Source of the DNA: Bremerella alba
GTDB taxonomy: Bacteria; Planctomycetota; Planctomycetia; Pirellulales; Pirellulaceae
Assembly (NCBI RefSeq): GCF_013618625.1
Contig: NZ_JABRWO010000005.1
Span: 1-64,000 of the forward strand
DNA: 64,000 nt
Reading direction: 5' to 3'
A program made the translations under genes and the position numbers. The notes below the pieces were generated by a model. It was not told the origin of the DNA, ran no database searches, and saw only the letters and a list, made by a program, of their open reading frames with translations. The number at the start of each line of letters is the position of its first letter. Within the stretch, counting starts at the first letter, position 1. Shown here piece by piece: positions 45,330 through 53,878 of the stretch.

Positions 45330-46748
45330 TTAGGCCGTATCGATTACCTTTTTATGACGCCATTGGCCGGTAAAGAAACGGCCCCAGTGCGTGAGTGCTA
45401 AAAGTATCACCCAACCCGTCATCGCCACCCATAACCCCTGGACGTGAATCATATCGAGCCATGCGCAAGTTGCCCCAACGACCAATAAGATCGAAGAAAA
45501 GATCAATCCCACAACAAGAATAAATCGCACATCGCCCGCCCCTTTCAGCGCACTGACAAACACCAGGTTCACCGCATCAAAAACACAGAAAAATGCGACA
45601 AACCGAAGGAGGACAATTGTGAGAGCACGTATTTCTTCGAATTCAGAGGGTTCCATCCCCATAGCATGGGCCGACAGAAAAAAGTCAGGCAAAAGCAAGT
45701 AGGTTAGCCCCATTCCACCGGCGTACATCACGGCAATCAGCAGCCCAGACCAGGTCGCCACGGCCGCTCGGGCCGGATCGGCATGCCCAATTTCTCGGCC
45801 AACCAGCGTGCTAATCGCGATCCCCAAGCCAATCAGGGGGACAAATGTCAGGGCATTGATATCAACGGCCAGCGTCGAGGCGGTCATCGCCGTCATGCCC
45901 ATTCGTCCCATTAAGAAGGTAAAGCCAGTAAACGTCCCGACTTCCAGCAACACTTGAAAACCGCTGGCAGAGCCATATTGAAATATCCGACGCAGCAGCC
46001 CCGGCTCGTCGTTCGACCAATCGAGGAATCCAAACTGCCCACTGGACGCCGGCCGCCACAGCAAAATCAGGTAGGCCACGACCTTAAACCATTGACTCAA
46101 AGACGTCCCAACTGCTGCCCCGGTGATTCCTTCGAGCCATTCTCCGCAATAGCCAAAGATGAACAGGCCATCGAGCACCACGTTCAGCACGCACGAGCCA
46201 ATTTCGACAAACATCACGATCGTCGTTTTGCCACGCCCGGTGAAGAAGGTCGACATAGCCGCCGAAACGACCGATGCCCCGGCTCCGAACGTGAGAATCT
46301 GAAAATAGCGAACTTCCAACTGTTGGACTTCGGCCGAATGCCCCACCATTGAGAACGCCCAAGCCGCCAACGGGATGGTCAGAAAGTAGGCTGGGATCAT
46401 CAACGATCCCAGTTTGACCCCCTTACGAATAACGACTCCGATTTGATCGGGGCGCCCGGCACCATCGTACTGGGCGACGAACGTGTTCAAGTAAGAAGCA
46501 AGCCCGATCGGAAAACAAAGCAGCGTAAAATGCAGCATGCCGGCCGGCAGTGCGGCTGTCATCGCTTCCGGCGAATACCAGAAAAGAAACATCCGATCGA
46601 CGAAATTCGTCATCGACCACGAGGCCGTCGAGGCGATCAGCGGCAGCGCGATCAGCAACAGCTCGCGAATACCGCACGGGCGACTCCACCAACTTACGTC
46701 GTTGCTGAGCGACACCGTCGACTCAACGTGCTGTGATGGTTCTGCCAT
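45330..46748 (-). CDS. MATE-family efflux transporter
   Basis: A 472-residue protein with about twelve hydrophobic helices and the two-fold MATE pattern. The first half has ELLLIALPLIASTASWSMTNFVDRMFL and a GAGRPDQIG loop. The second half has GSASGFQVLLEVGTFTGFTF and VGREIGHADPARA. MATE proteins export drugs or cationic compounds using Na+ or H+ gradients. It stands alone, with 195 bases to the divergent dehydrogenase gene. Confidence 0.9.
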   Translation of the reverse strand: MAEPSQHVESTVSLSNDVSWWSRPCGIRELLLIALPLIASTASWSMTNFVDRMFLFWYSPEAMTAALPAGMLHFTLLCFPIGLASYLNTFVAQYDGAGRPDQIGVVIRKGVKLGSLMIPAYFLTIPLAAWAFSMVGHSAEVQQLEVRYFQILTFGAGASVVSAAMSTFFTGRGKTTIVMFVEIGSCVLNVVLDGLFIFGYCGEWLEGITGAAVGTSLSQWFKVVAYLILLWRPASSGQFGFLDWSNDEPGLLRRIFQYGSASGFQVLLEVGTFTGFTFLMGRMGMTAMTASTLAVDINALTFVPLIGLGIAISTLVGREIGHADPARAAVATWSGLLIAVMYAGGMGLTYLLLPDFFLSAHAMGMEPSEFEEIRALTIVLLRFVAFFCVFDAVNLVFVSALKGAGDVRFILVVGLIFSSILLVVGATCAWLDMIHVQGLWVAMTGWVILLALTHWGRFFTGQWRHKKVIDTA

Positions 46749-46944
46749 GAGGCCTTAGCGAGGGAGGGGTGGGGTAAAACGAAGCGAATCTCAATTATTC
46801 GCGAAGGTAATTTTCAGACAATCGCAAACAACCAAGGTTCGGATTTCCGACGAGTAAACTTAACCCGATAGTCTGCATCCGCAGCTTGAATTACGATAGC
46901 TCAACACTTTCATTTCGCATTCCGATCTGTAGACCTACTTGCCC

Positions 46945-47913
46945 ATGAAAATTGCACTTTGCTACCAAACGCAACCAGAGTTTGTCGAGGCAATCCAACA
47001 AGTCGCGCCCGACGCCGAAGTGATCGACGCAGGGCAAGAAGGAATCGCAGATGCCATTTTGGAAGCGGATATTTTCTGCGGACACGCCAAAGTCCCGATG
47101 CCCTGGTCTGAAGTCGTTCAAAACGGAAAATTGAAGTGGATTCAGTCCTCAGCCGCTGGCATGGACCACTGCTTGGTGCCGGAAGTGATCGCTTCGGACA
47201 TCCTGGTTTCCAGTGCCTCGGGACTGTTTGCCAATCAAGTCGCAGAGCAGACTTTTTCCCTCTTATTGGGCCTGATTCGCAGTTTACCGGTTTTCTTTCG
47301 CGCACAAACGGTAAAAGATTATACCAGAAGACCAACCCATGATCTGCATGGCAAGACGGTTGGCATTGTGGGGCTGGGTGGCAATGGACGCCGGATCGCG
47401 GAAATCCTGGCGGCGTTCCAGACACGCATCCTGGCGACGGATCTCTTTCCCTACGATTGCCCTCCGCATGTCGAGGCGTTGTGGCCGGCAGATCGATTAG
47501 ACGACCTGTTAGCCGCGTCGGACGTGGTGATCCTGACCCTGCCACTCAATTCCAGCACCTACCATATTATCGACGAAAGTCGCTTCGCAGCGATGAAGCA
47601 GGATGCCTGGTTCATCAACGTTGCACGAGGACAGGTCGTTCAAGAAACGGCTTTAGTCGAGGCATTACAAAGCAAAAAGCTACTTGGGGCCGGTATCGAT
47701 GTGGCCGAGGTCGAACCCTTACCCTCGGATAGCCCACTATGGAATATGGAGAATGTCATTATATCCCCACACGTTGGGGCCCAGTCAGCAACTCGTAATG
47801 CCGATGCAACACAGCTATTTTGTACCAATCTGCGACGATACTTGAACGGCGAGCCTCCGATCAACCTGGTCGATAAGCAGCTCGGCTTCCCGGTCCGCAA
47901 GCCTTTGCAGTAA
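46945..47913 (+). CDS. D-2-hydroxyacid dehydrogenase (NAD-binding)
   Basis: A 322-residue protein. The nucleotide-binding motif VGIVGLGGNGRRIAE is GxGGxG-like. The catalytic set Arg (NVARGQVV), Glu (VAEVEPLPSDSPLW) and His (ISPHVGAQS) is in the usual order. The family reduces 2-keto acids to D-2-hydroxyacids or works on phosphoglycerate or phosphite; the substrate here is uncertain. ATG 46945 is used; a TTG six bases upstream would add two residues. It is divergent from the MATE gene. Confidence 0.9.
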   Translation: MKIALCYQTQPEFVEAIQQVAPDAEVIDAGQEGIADAILEADIFCGHAKVPMPWSEVVQNGKLKWIQSSAAGMDHCLVPEVIASDILVSSASGLFANQVAEQTFSLLLGLIRSLPVFFRAQTVKDYTRRPTHDLHGKTVGIVGLGGNGRRIAEILAAFQTRILATDLFPYDCPPHVEALWPADRLDDLLAASDVVILTLPLNSSTYHIIDESRFAAMKQDAWFINVARGQVVQETALVEALQSKKLLGAGIDVAEVEPLPSDSPLWNMENVIISPHVGAQSATRNADATQLFCTNLRRYLNGEPPINLVDKQLGFPVRKPLQ

Positions 47914-48054
47914 CCACACAAGACCAGGCAACCAGCCTTTACAGCTGATTAATACGGAATACATTTACATACCCGAGAAATTCACGTTAATTCGAGAAAG
48001 AATCTTTACCCCGAGATTCACTCCCTCCTATCATGCACAAGGAAATCCTGCGTT

Positions 48055-49218
48055 TTGAACCCCGATGACGCTGACAGGAAGTCGCCACTGATGCTTACCA
48101 CGACGCAACAGAATCTTCAGCCGACTCTTTCATTGGATGGCGAAGCCGCCGATCGAAAGTGCCCGGTTGAATTGCTGCAGCGGTACGAATCGCTTATTCG
48201 CTCGAAGCGATCGAGTTGGACCGAGCATTATGCGCTGCGTCGATTGCTCGGCTCTGGCGGACAAGGTTTGGTGTTTCTCACCGAGCGTCGTGGTGCCAAT
48301 GGTTTTACTCTGCCACTAGCCATCAAGATCTTCTCACCAGAGCGATTTGAGAGCGCCACGCACTACAACGAGGCGATGGCGAGAATCGCCCGGGTTGCTT
48401 CGCGGGTGGCCCAGATTCAGCAGCACAACTTGCTCGAGATTCATAACTTCCTCGATTCGAGCACGATCCGTGTGATGGTGATGGAATGGGTTGACGGCTA
48501 TGACTTGCAGCAATTGTCGACGCCTGGCATGGTCGAACGCATTCGCCCTCAGGTAACCGATCAGCGGTGGGAATACATCAACGAGGTAGTCGTCACCAAG
48601 GGGCCTCAGCAGCCGCGATTCAAGGCCGGCGTTGCCGTGGCGATCGCACGGGACTGCCTCGCCGCGTTGGCGGCACTCCATCGAGACGGAGTGGTGCATG
48701 CCGACGTTAAGCCGTCGAACATCATGCTCAAGCGTACTGGGGCGGCCAAATTAATTGACATTGGCTCCGCATTCGAGATCGACAATGCCCCAGATACGCG
48801 GACCTGCACACCCGCCTACGCGGCTCCGGAAGTGCTGGAAGGAGCCGAAGCGACCCAGCGAAGCGATTTGGCCAGCCTGGGCTACGTCTTGATCGAAATG
48901 CTCTCGGGACGCTCCCTCTTTGGTCACATCAAGAACTTCCGCGAACTGCTGGAAACCAAGCGTTTTCTGGCTCAACGACTGCTAGAAATCCTTCCCGAAG
49001 AAGTGACCTGCAACGAACTGCTGATGAACTTCTGCCGACGCTTGATTGCTCCTGATCCTTCCCGACGATTTCCTTCCGCTGAAGACGCCGACTTGCGCTC
49101 CGGCGGGGCCGCTTCGTTCCATCGTCAATTGGTCAAAGGGGACCTGGCAGTCGAATACGACAACGAGATCCGTCTATGGATTGAAGAACTTCAACAGACC
49201 GAAGAAGAATTGTCGTAG
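48055..49218 (+). CDS. Divergent Ser/Thr protein kinase (HAD catalytic loop)
   Basis: A 387-residue kinase-like protein. Glycine loop GSGGQG (66-71), Lys91 in AIKIF, catalytic loop HADVKPSNIM (Asp217, with Ala in place of the usual Arg), DIG in place of DFG (235-237) and AAPEVLEG. The key Lys and two Asp are kept, so activity is plausible, but the missing Arg of HRD predicts no activation-loop phosphorylation control. There is no transmembrane helix. The C-terminus is acidic and helical (WIEELQQTEEELS). The start is TTG 48055 (AAGGA upstream) or ATG 48091. Confidence 0.85.
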   Translation: MNPDDADRKSPLMLTTTQQNLQPTLSLDGEAADRKCPVELLQRYESLIRSKRSSWTEHYALRRLLGSGGQGLVFLTERRGANGFTLPLAIKIFSPERFESATHYNEAMARIARVASRVAQIQQHNLLEIHNFLDSSTIRVMVMEWVDGYDLQQLSTPGMVERIRPQVTDQRWEYINEVVVTKGPQQPRFKAGVAVAIARDCLAALAALHRDGVVHADVKPSNIMLKRTGAAKLIDIGSAFEIDNAPDTRTCTPAYAAPEVLEGAEATQRSDLASLGYVLIEMLSGRSLFGHIKNFRELLETKRFLAQRLLEILPEEVTCNELLMNFCRRLIAPDPSRRFPSAEDADLRSGGAASFHRQLVKGDLAVEYDNEIRLWIEELQQTEEELS

Positions 49219-49682
49219 ATCGGTATCGGGTTAAGAGCTCATCTCAGTTGGCGACGGCCTCCCGCATTGGTGACGACGCAAGGGGCGTCACGTCCAATTG
49301 AGAATCAGCTCGTTCTTACGCGGCTGAATATCAGCAGAGCATCTAGGTCTCATCCAGACACCTCTTTAAATAACACCCACAAAACCAGTCATTGGGGAGG
49401 GCCTTAACCTCCCTGCTGTCATCTTAGACAGACTAGGCTTAAACCCGTAGCAGCGGTCACCTCCGATAGTAGGAACTCTAGAAAGACAAATTAAATATTT
49501 CGTGATATCGCACCAGATATCAGCACTTATTTGATCTTTTGCGAAGCTGCGACAATTGCGATTGGCATGGCAATTGCCTAGCTAGGCTCAACTTCATTCT
49601 ATTGGGCTGGCCCCGAAAATCCTCCCGTTACTCAGGGTTGTTTCGATGTCATCCTCTCTATTTCAACAGGGCCAAAAGAACT
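49219..49682. other. Leader region before the DUF1559 gene with several short hairpins
   Basis: About 460 bases without a credible gene. Three small hairpins are visible on the plus strand: GTGACG/CGTCAC near 49270-49291, GGGAGG/CCTCCC at 49395-49413 and CTGTC/GACAG at 49416-49431. None has a T-run. The region may be a structured 5' leader for the pseudopilin-like gene. Confidence 0.4.
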
Positions 49683-50612
49683 ATGCCTCGATCTAACGCA
49701 CCGCGTCGCGCTTTTACGCTGGTCGAATTGTTGGTGGTGATCGCCATCATCGGAGTTTTAATTGCACTTCTGCTGCCTGCCGTACAACAGGCTCGCGAAG
49801 CGGCTCGCAGAATGCAATGCAGCAATAACGTGAAGCAACTTGGTTTAGCCCTACATACCTATCACGACACCCATTTGACGTTTCCTTCAGGATGGATTGG
49901 CCCAAATCGCATGAGCTGGCAATCCATGATCTTGCCGCAACTGGAACAAAGCGCGCTGAGCGATCAGTTGGGTGCCGAGGGGGCGTTCACGGCTGATGGA
50001 TCGTCTTCCGCTCCGGTCTGGCATAACAACACGGCGATCGTTTCAACCGGGACCACGCCGCTGGCCAGCACAATCATTCCTGGCTACATCTGCCCCTCGG
50101 ATCCCTCGGAAAGCTTGAATACCAAACTCCGCTCGGATGACTCCTCGTTTCCAGCTCAATACGGGAAGTCGAACTATGTGGGGACCTATACCGCCGCACT
50201 CTACAACACGGCAGGAACCAAGACAGCAGATCGAAACGCGATGTTTTATGAAAACTCGGATCGAAAGTTCCGCGACATCACCGACGGTACAAGCAACACC
50301 TTGATGGTTGCCGAACGCGGAACCGTTGCTCACTACGTTGGCTCGTTATGGATCGGCTGGCATGACCTTTCCCCAGGTGGAACAACCGGCGACCGCTGGT
50401 TTATCACGCACGTGCGTATCAACCGCCTGAGTAATGATTCGCAATATGCAATCAATGGTACCATCGGCCACGCCGCTAGTAGCTCGCATCCCGGCGGAGC
50501 TCAGTTCTTACTCGGCGACGGGTCTGCACGGTTTATCCCCGAAACCATCGACGTTCAAACCTATTCGGCCCTGGGAACCATCGACGGCGCTGAAGTTATC
50601 GATGAATTCTAA
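49683..50612 (+). CDS. DUF1559 protein with prepilin-type N-terminal cleavage/methylation motif
   Basis: A 309-residue protein starting at ATG 49683; upstream in-frame sequence lacks the motif. The type IV pilin-like leader is RRAFTLVELLVVIAIIGVLIALLLPAVQQAREAARR in outline, with Glu at position 5 of the mature form (residue 15) and Ala rather than Gly just before the cleavage site. DUF1559 follows (CSNNVKQLGLALHTYHD, PGYICPSDP, GTSNTLMVAERG) and ends with the typical SHPGGAQFLLGDGSARFI motif. Planctomycetes carry many copies, thought to be pseudopilin-like envelope proteins. It is paired with the lipoprotein gene downstream. Confidence 0.93.
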   Translation: MPRSNAPRRAFTLVELLVVIAIIGVLIALLLPAVQQAREAARRMQCSNNVKQLGLALHTYHDTHLTFPSGWIGPNRMSWQSMILPQLEQSALSDQLGAEGAFTADGSSSAPVWHNNTAIVSTGTTPLASTIIPGYICPSDPSESLNTKLRSDDSSFPAQYGKSNYVGTYTAALYNTAGTKTADRNAMFYENSDRKFRDITDGTSNTLMVAERGTVAHYVGSLWIGWHDLSPGGTTGDRWFITHVRINRLSNDSQYAINGTIGHAASSSHPGGAQFLLGDGSARFIPETIDVQTYSALGTIDGAEVIDEF

Positions 50613-50674
50613 AACTGCGTTTCCAAAACGTCGGTTACAAATTCATCCATATGTTATTAGAAGGACCATTTCAA

Positions 50675-51091
50675 ATGGTGCGTGAATTTTTGGGATTGCT
50701 GGCGGTGGGAGTCACCGTGATTAGCTTGGCCGGATGTGGACAAAACACAGGTCCGGCCCTGGGGCAGGTGAGCGGCACCGTGACCCTGGATGGAAAACCA
50801 CTCTCGAACTCGATGGTCAGTTTCTATCCCGATGCCGGCGGAAGATCGGCACATGGGATAACGGACAAGAGTGGAAAGTATCTACTTCAATTTACGGGGA
50901 TGAAAAATGGTGCGTTGGTCGACACGCATAAAGTGAAGATTGAAACAGGCATTCAGTTATCTGAAAGCGAAACAGGCCCCAAACCCAAAAAGGTTTCGCA
51001 GCTTCCGGCCCGGTACAACAAAGAGACCGAACTGACCGCCAAAGTTGAACGAGGGTCGAATACCTTCGACTACGACTTGCAGTCAAAATAA
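50675..51091 (+). CDS. Small lipoprotein with carboxypeptidase-regulatory-like domain
   Basis: A 138-residue protein from ATG 50675; an upstream ATG at 50651 would add eight residues. The signal peptide ends in lipobox LAGC (ISLAGCGQ), predicting lipid attachment. A beta-sandwich domain of the carboxypeptidase-regulatory type follows (VSGTVTLDGKPLSNSMVSFYP, ITDKSGKYLLQF). It lies 62 bases after the DUF1559 gene. This pairing is common in planctomycetes and suggests the two products act together at the cell envelope. Confidence 0.85.
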   Translation: MVREFLGLLAVGVTVISLAGCGQNTGPALGQVSGTVTLDGKPLSNSMVSFYPDAGGRSAHGITDKSGKYLLQFTGMKNGALVDTHKVKIETGIQLSESETGPKPKKVSQLPARYNKETELTAKVERGSNTFDYDLQSK

Positions 51092-51110
51092 AACGACCGA
51101 GGCAAACCTC

Positions 51111-52109
51111 TTAAAAGCTGACGCGGCGGTTTTCGGCAACGCTTTGTCGAGCCGCCTGGATCACGCGGGTTGATTCGCGAAACTCGGTTAAACAGTCGAA
51201 GTGATTGTTGCCATTTTCCAGCAAGCGATGGAAAGCCGAGAAGAGCCGCTCGCCTACCGGGCGTTCCCCTTCCAGCGATTCCATGTGCCGACCGGCACCG
51301 TTGAACCAGATCAGCGTGTTGGGCAGATCGATAAACGCGATCCCATTTTCGCAGCAGACCTGCATCGCAGCCGGCGGGCGGAACGAGACCGCCTCGGGCC
51401 AGTCGTTGCGAAGGTAGGTGCCAGCGCTAATCTGGGCGACCACGCGTTGACTGGGATCTTCCTTCGACTGGAAATCGACGCTCAGCATCTGATATTCCGT
51501 GTCGGTTGGGTTGTCAGCACGGGGGTAGCTCACGCTCATCAGCGACTCTGGCTTCCCGTCGACAATGTATCGGCACCAATCGAAGATCTCGGCCAGGTAT
51601 CGCTGAATGATGAGCCAGCGAGGACTGTTGGCTCCTTGGGTAGGCGTAATTCGATGGTGGCAGAATATAAGCTTGGGGCGCCCAAGCTGCGTGGCGATCA
51701 ATTCCTTCAGCCGAATCGTGGCCGGGGCGAAACGCCGTGGAAACTCGACCATAAAAGGAACTTTGGTCGATTCAACAAGCCGGACGACCTCGCTCTGGGA
51801 CTCGGCGTCTAATTCCAATGCCGTATTCAGATAGACGGCTTTGCCGGCCAAGCAAGCCGATTGAAGCGGTAACAGCCCCGACCACTGTTGATCGAGCAGA
51901 AAGACCGCATCAATGTGGTCTGCCGAAATTGCTCGGCGGAAACCATGGGGGGAGAGCGCATTGAACTGCGATGCGGCGTTCTTTGCCCTTAAGGCCACTT
52001 CATCAAATATGAATTCGACCTTATAACGATCTTGAAGAGAGTGAAGGGCAGGGCGGTGACGCGACTCCCAATCGCACCCCAAGCCGACCACGCCGATATG
52101 TAACACCAT
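51111..52109 (-). CDS. Gfo/Idh/MocA-family oxidoreductase (cytosolic)
   Basis: A 332-residue protein with an N-terminal Rossmann motif IGVVGLGCDWESRHRPAL, which departs from the usual GxGxxG because Cys-Asp-Trp follows the second Gly. The conserved EKP lysine region reads VYLNTALELDAES, so the usual Glu-Lys-Pro is absent. The C-terminal half keeps the general fold (EIFDWCRYIVDGKPESLMSV, GIAFIDLP). No signal peptide is seen. The substrate is unknown and catalytic competence is uncertain because of the missing Lys. Confidence 0.78.
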   Translation of the reverse strand: MVLHIGVVGLGCDWESRHRPALHSLQDRYKVEFIFDEVALRAKNAASQFNALSPHGFRRAISADHIDAVFLLDQQWSGLLPLQSACLAGKAVYLNTALELDAESQSEVVRLVESTKVPFMVEFPRRFAPATIRLKELIATQLGRPKLIFCHHRITPTQGANSPRWLIIQRYLAEIFDWCRYIVDGKPESLMSVSYPRADNPTDTEYQMLSVDFQSKEDPSQRVVAQISAGTYLRNDWPEAVSFRPPAAMQVCCENGIAFIDLPNTLIWFNGAGRHMESLEGERPVGERLFSAFHRLLENGNNHFDCLTEFRESTRVIQAARQSVAENRRVSF

Positions 52110-52583
52110 ACAGGGATACGTCCTTGAATTTCATCCAGGCGAATGCCTCGGTAGAGTTGCCGTAACTATTGGCTATTGAAGCATTTCTGCTAGCACAACT
52201 CTAGCCGGAATTGCAATTTCTTTTTCATTCTCTCAACCTTCGGCTACCAAGCAACTTGGTGTTCCGACCTGAAAAGTCTTTGGGAAGTTCTTATCTTGGA
52301 CACTTGCCATGGACCTCTGAATCGTTAAACTTGGCCCAAACCCCAGAGACCGGTCACCGCACAAAACCCGTTGTGCAGCGTTTAGCGGTCGAACAAACGA
52401 GTTCGTCTCGTTCACAAGTCGCAGTAAATTGCGACCCTCCCGCAAAAACGACTGACTGGATTCCACCAACGACAACCACACCCCACCAAGTTTTCTGGAC
52501 TACGTGGTCTGTTTGTACACCTGTGACCCAAGGTGCAGGCCCAACCCAAGCTAACCGGCAGAATTAAGTAAGGAACGAATTTT
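52110..52583. other. Intergenic region before the thioredoxin-like gene
   Basis: About 470 bases between divergent genes. A 118-codon open frame on the plus strand (52211-52567) has a Ser/Thr/Pro composition with no motif and looks non-coding. No RNA or terminator was recognised. Confidence 0.35.
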
Positions 52584-53015
52584 ATGCTCGGTATTACCAT
52601 GGCCATCTTGTTGCAAGTTTCCGCAGTTGGCGACACGACTACCGATTACAACTCGGCGTTCAAGTCCGCTTCGGAAACCGGCAAGCCGATGCTTGTCCTG
52701 GTTGGCACCGAATGGTGCCCAGCGTGCGTGACGATGAAGCAGTCGATCATCCCACGTCTGCAACGTGCTGGCCGTTTGAGCGGTGTCGTCTACACGGAAG
52801 TGGATGCCGATGCCCAACCACGAATCGCCCACAGCATTATGTCCGGCGGAGGCTACCCACAATTGGCTCTCTACCGCAAGACGAAAGATGGCTGGCGTCG
52901 TCAGATTTTGATTGGCGTTCAATCAGAATCGACAATCCAGACGCTGGTAGACCGTGCGGTCGCCGCCCAGAAGTCGGAAAGCGATAAGCTGGAAGTTCTG
53001 CCCGTTTCGCAGTAG
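52584..53015 (+). CDS. Thioredoxin-like protein
   Basis: A 143-residue protein with redox motif EWCPACVTMK (Cys45, Cys48) and the cis-proline region GGGYPQLALY, as in thioredoxin-fold thiol-disulfide proteins. A short hydrophobic N-terminus (MLGITMAILLQVSAVG) may be a weak signal peptide, so either side of the membrane is possible. The start has AAGGA about 9 bases upstream. It stands alone. Confidence 0.85.
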   Translation: MLGITMAILLQVSAVGDTTTDYNSAFKSASETGKPMLVLVGTEWCPACVTMKQSIIPRLQRAGRLSGVVYTEVDADAQPRIAHSIMSGGGYPQLALYRKTKDGWRRQILIGVQSESTIQTLVDRAVAAQKSESDKLEVLPVSQ

Positions 53016-53160
53016 TTTCCTCTGCAACTTCGCGATGCCCCGCAGCATCACGAAATATGGTCTGAAGCTTGGGGCGGTCCATTGCGACCGCCCTGGTTAG
53101 GCTGGCACAAGCTCTCGTTGCCAACCTCTCGATATCAGCCAGCTAAGCGGCTCTCTCTTT

Positions 53161-53688
53161 TTAAAGCTTCAAGAAGCACATGCTGACCGAAAGCAGTCGG
53201 TCATCTAGCATGATCGCTTCGGAATTGTCATGCTCGAAGGACGCACTCACGAACTCGAGTCCGCGAGCAAACGCCATCTGATAACCTGCCCCTACAATAA
53301 CCGAAGGAACTGTTATTCCCTGGAACGAGAAGGTCGTTTTCGACAGCTGCGATTTGATCCCACCGCAAATCATGTTGGTCAATTCACCGGCGCCATCAAC
53401 GATCTGGCTGGTCAGCTTACCGAACTCTTCTTGAAGCAGACCTTCCACCACATTGATCGCCATCGTTTCGGACATGTTTACCGTGATGAAACCGGAAACG
53501 CGTCCGTGCACACCAATGATGCCCGTCACCAGGCCATTCTCCCGCAGTGGCACCCGTGCCACCCCGACACAACGTGCGGATGTCCCGCACATGGTCAGCG
53601 CCTTTTCGACGGAATGAACTACAGCTTCGGCCAGAATGTTATTAGTTCCTGCCAAACTAGTCGCGGTTTCAGTAGTTGCGGTTGCCAT
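53161..53688 (-). CDS. CheX-like chemotaxis phosphatase-domain protein
   Basis: A 175-residue protein from ATG 53688; the frame continues to 54060, but the extension is not protein-like. The CheC/CheX/FliY-type motif GELTNMICGGIKSQL (ExxN) is present, with an FITVNMSETMA strand before it. CheX proteins dephosphorylate CheY-like regulators; stand-alone CheX-domain proteins also occur as regulators outside chemotaxis. No chemotaxis genes are in the window. It lies 190 bases downstream of the sigma54 activator, on the same strand. Confidence 0.78.
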   Translation of the reverse strand: MATATTETATSLAGTNNILAEAVVHSVEKALTMCGTSARCVGVARVPLRENGLVTGIIGVHGRVSGFITVNMSETMAINVVEGLLQEEFGKLTSQIVDGAGELTNMICGGIKSQLSKTTFSFQGITVPSVIVGAGYQMAFARGLEFVSASFEHDNSEAIMLDDRLLSVSMCFLKL

Positions 53689-53878
53689 ATTTTTTGCCCA
53701 CTTCCAGGAATTCACGGAACGCCTATTCCGAAATGCTTTGTCTAGGAAGTATGGGACAACATTTCCGAAAAATAATGATAGGGGGCAAGACGGAACACCT
53801 TGGTGACATCTATCAGTCGTCCGAACCGGCATAACCGTGACAACAGGACCACCATCCCCCACCGCTCTGGCAAGACCG

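Noticed and set aside
52211-52567. 118-codon plus-strand frame before the thioredoxin-like gene
   Set aside because: Ser/Thr/Pro-rich, no motif, no ribosome-binding site; more likely leader sequence.
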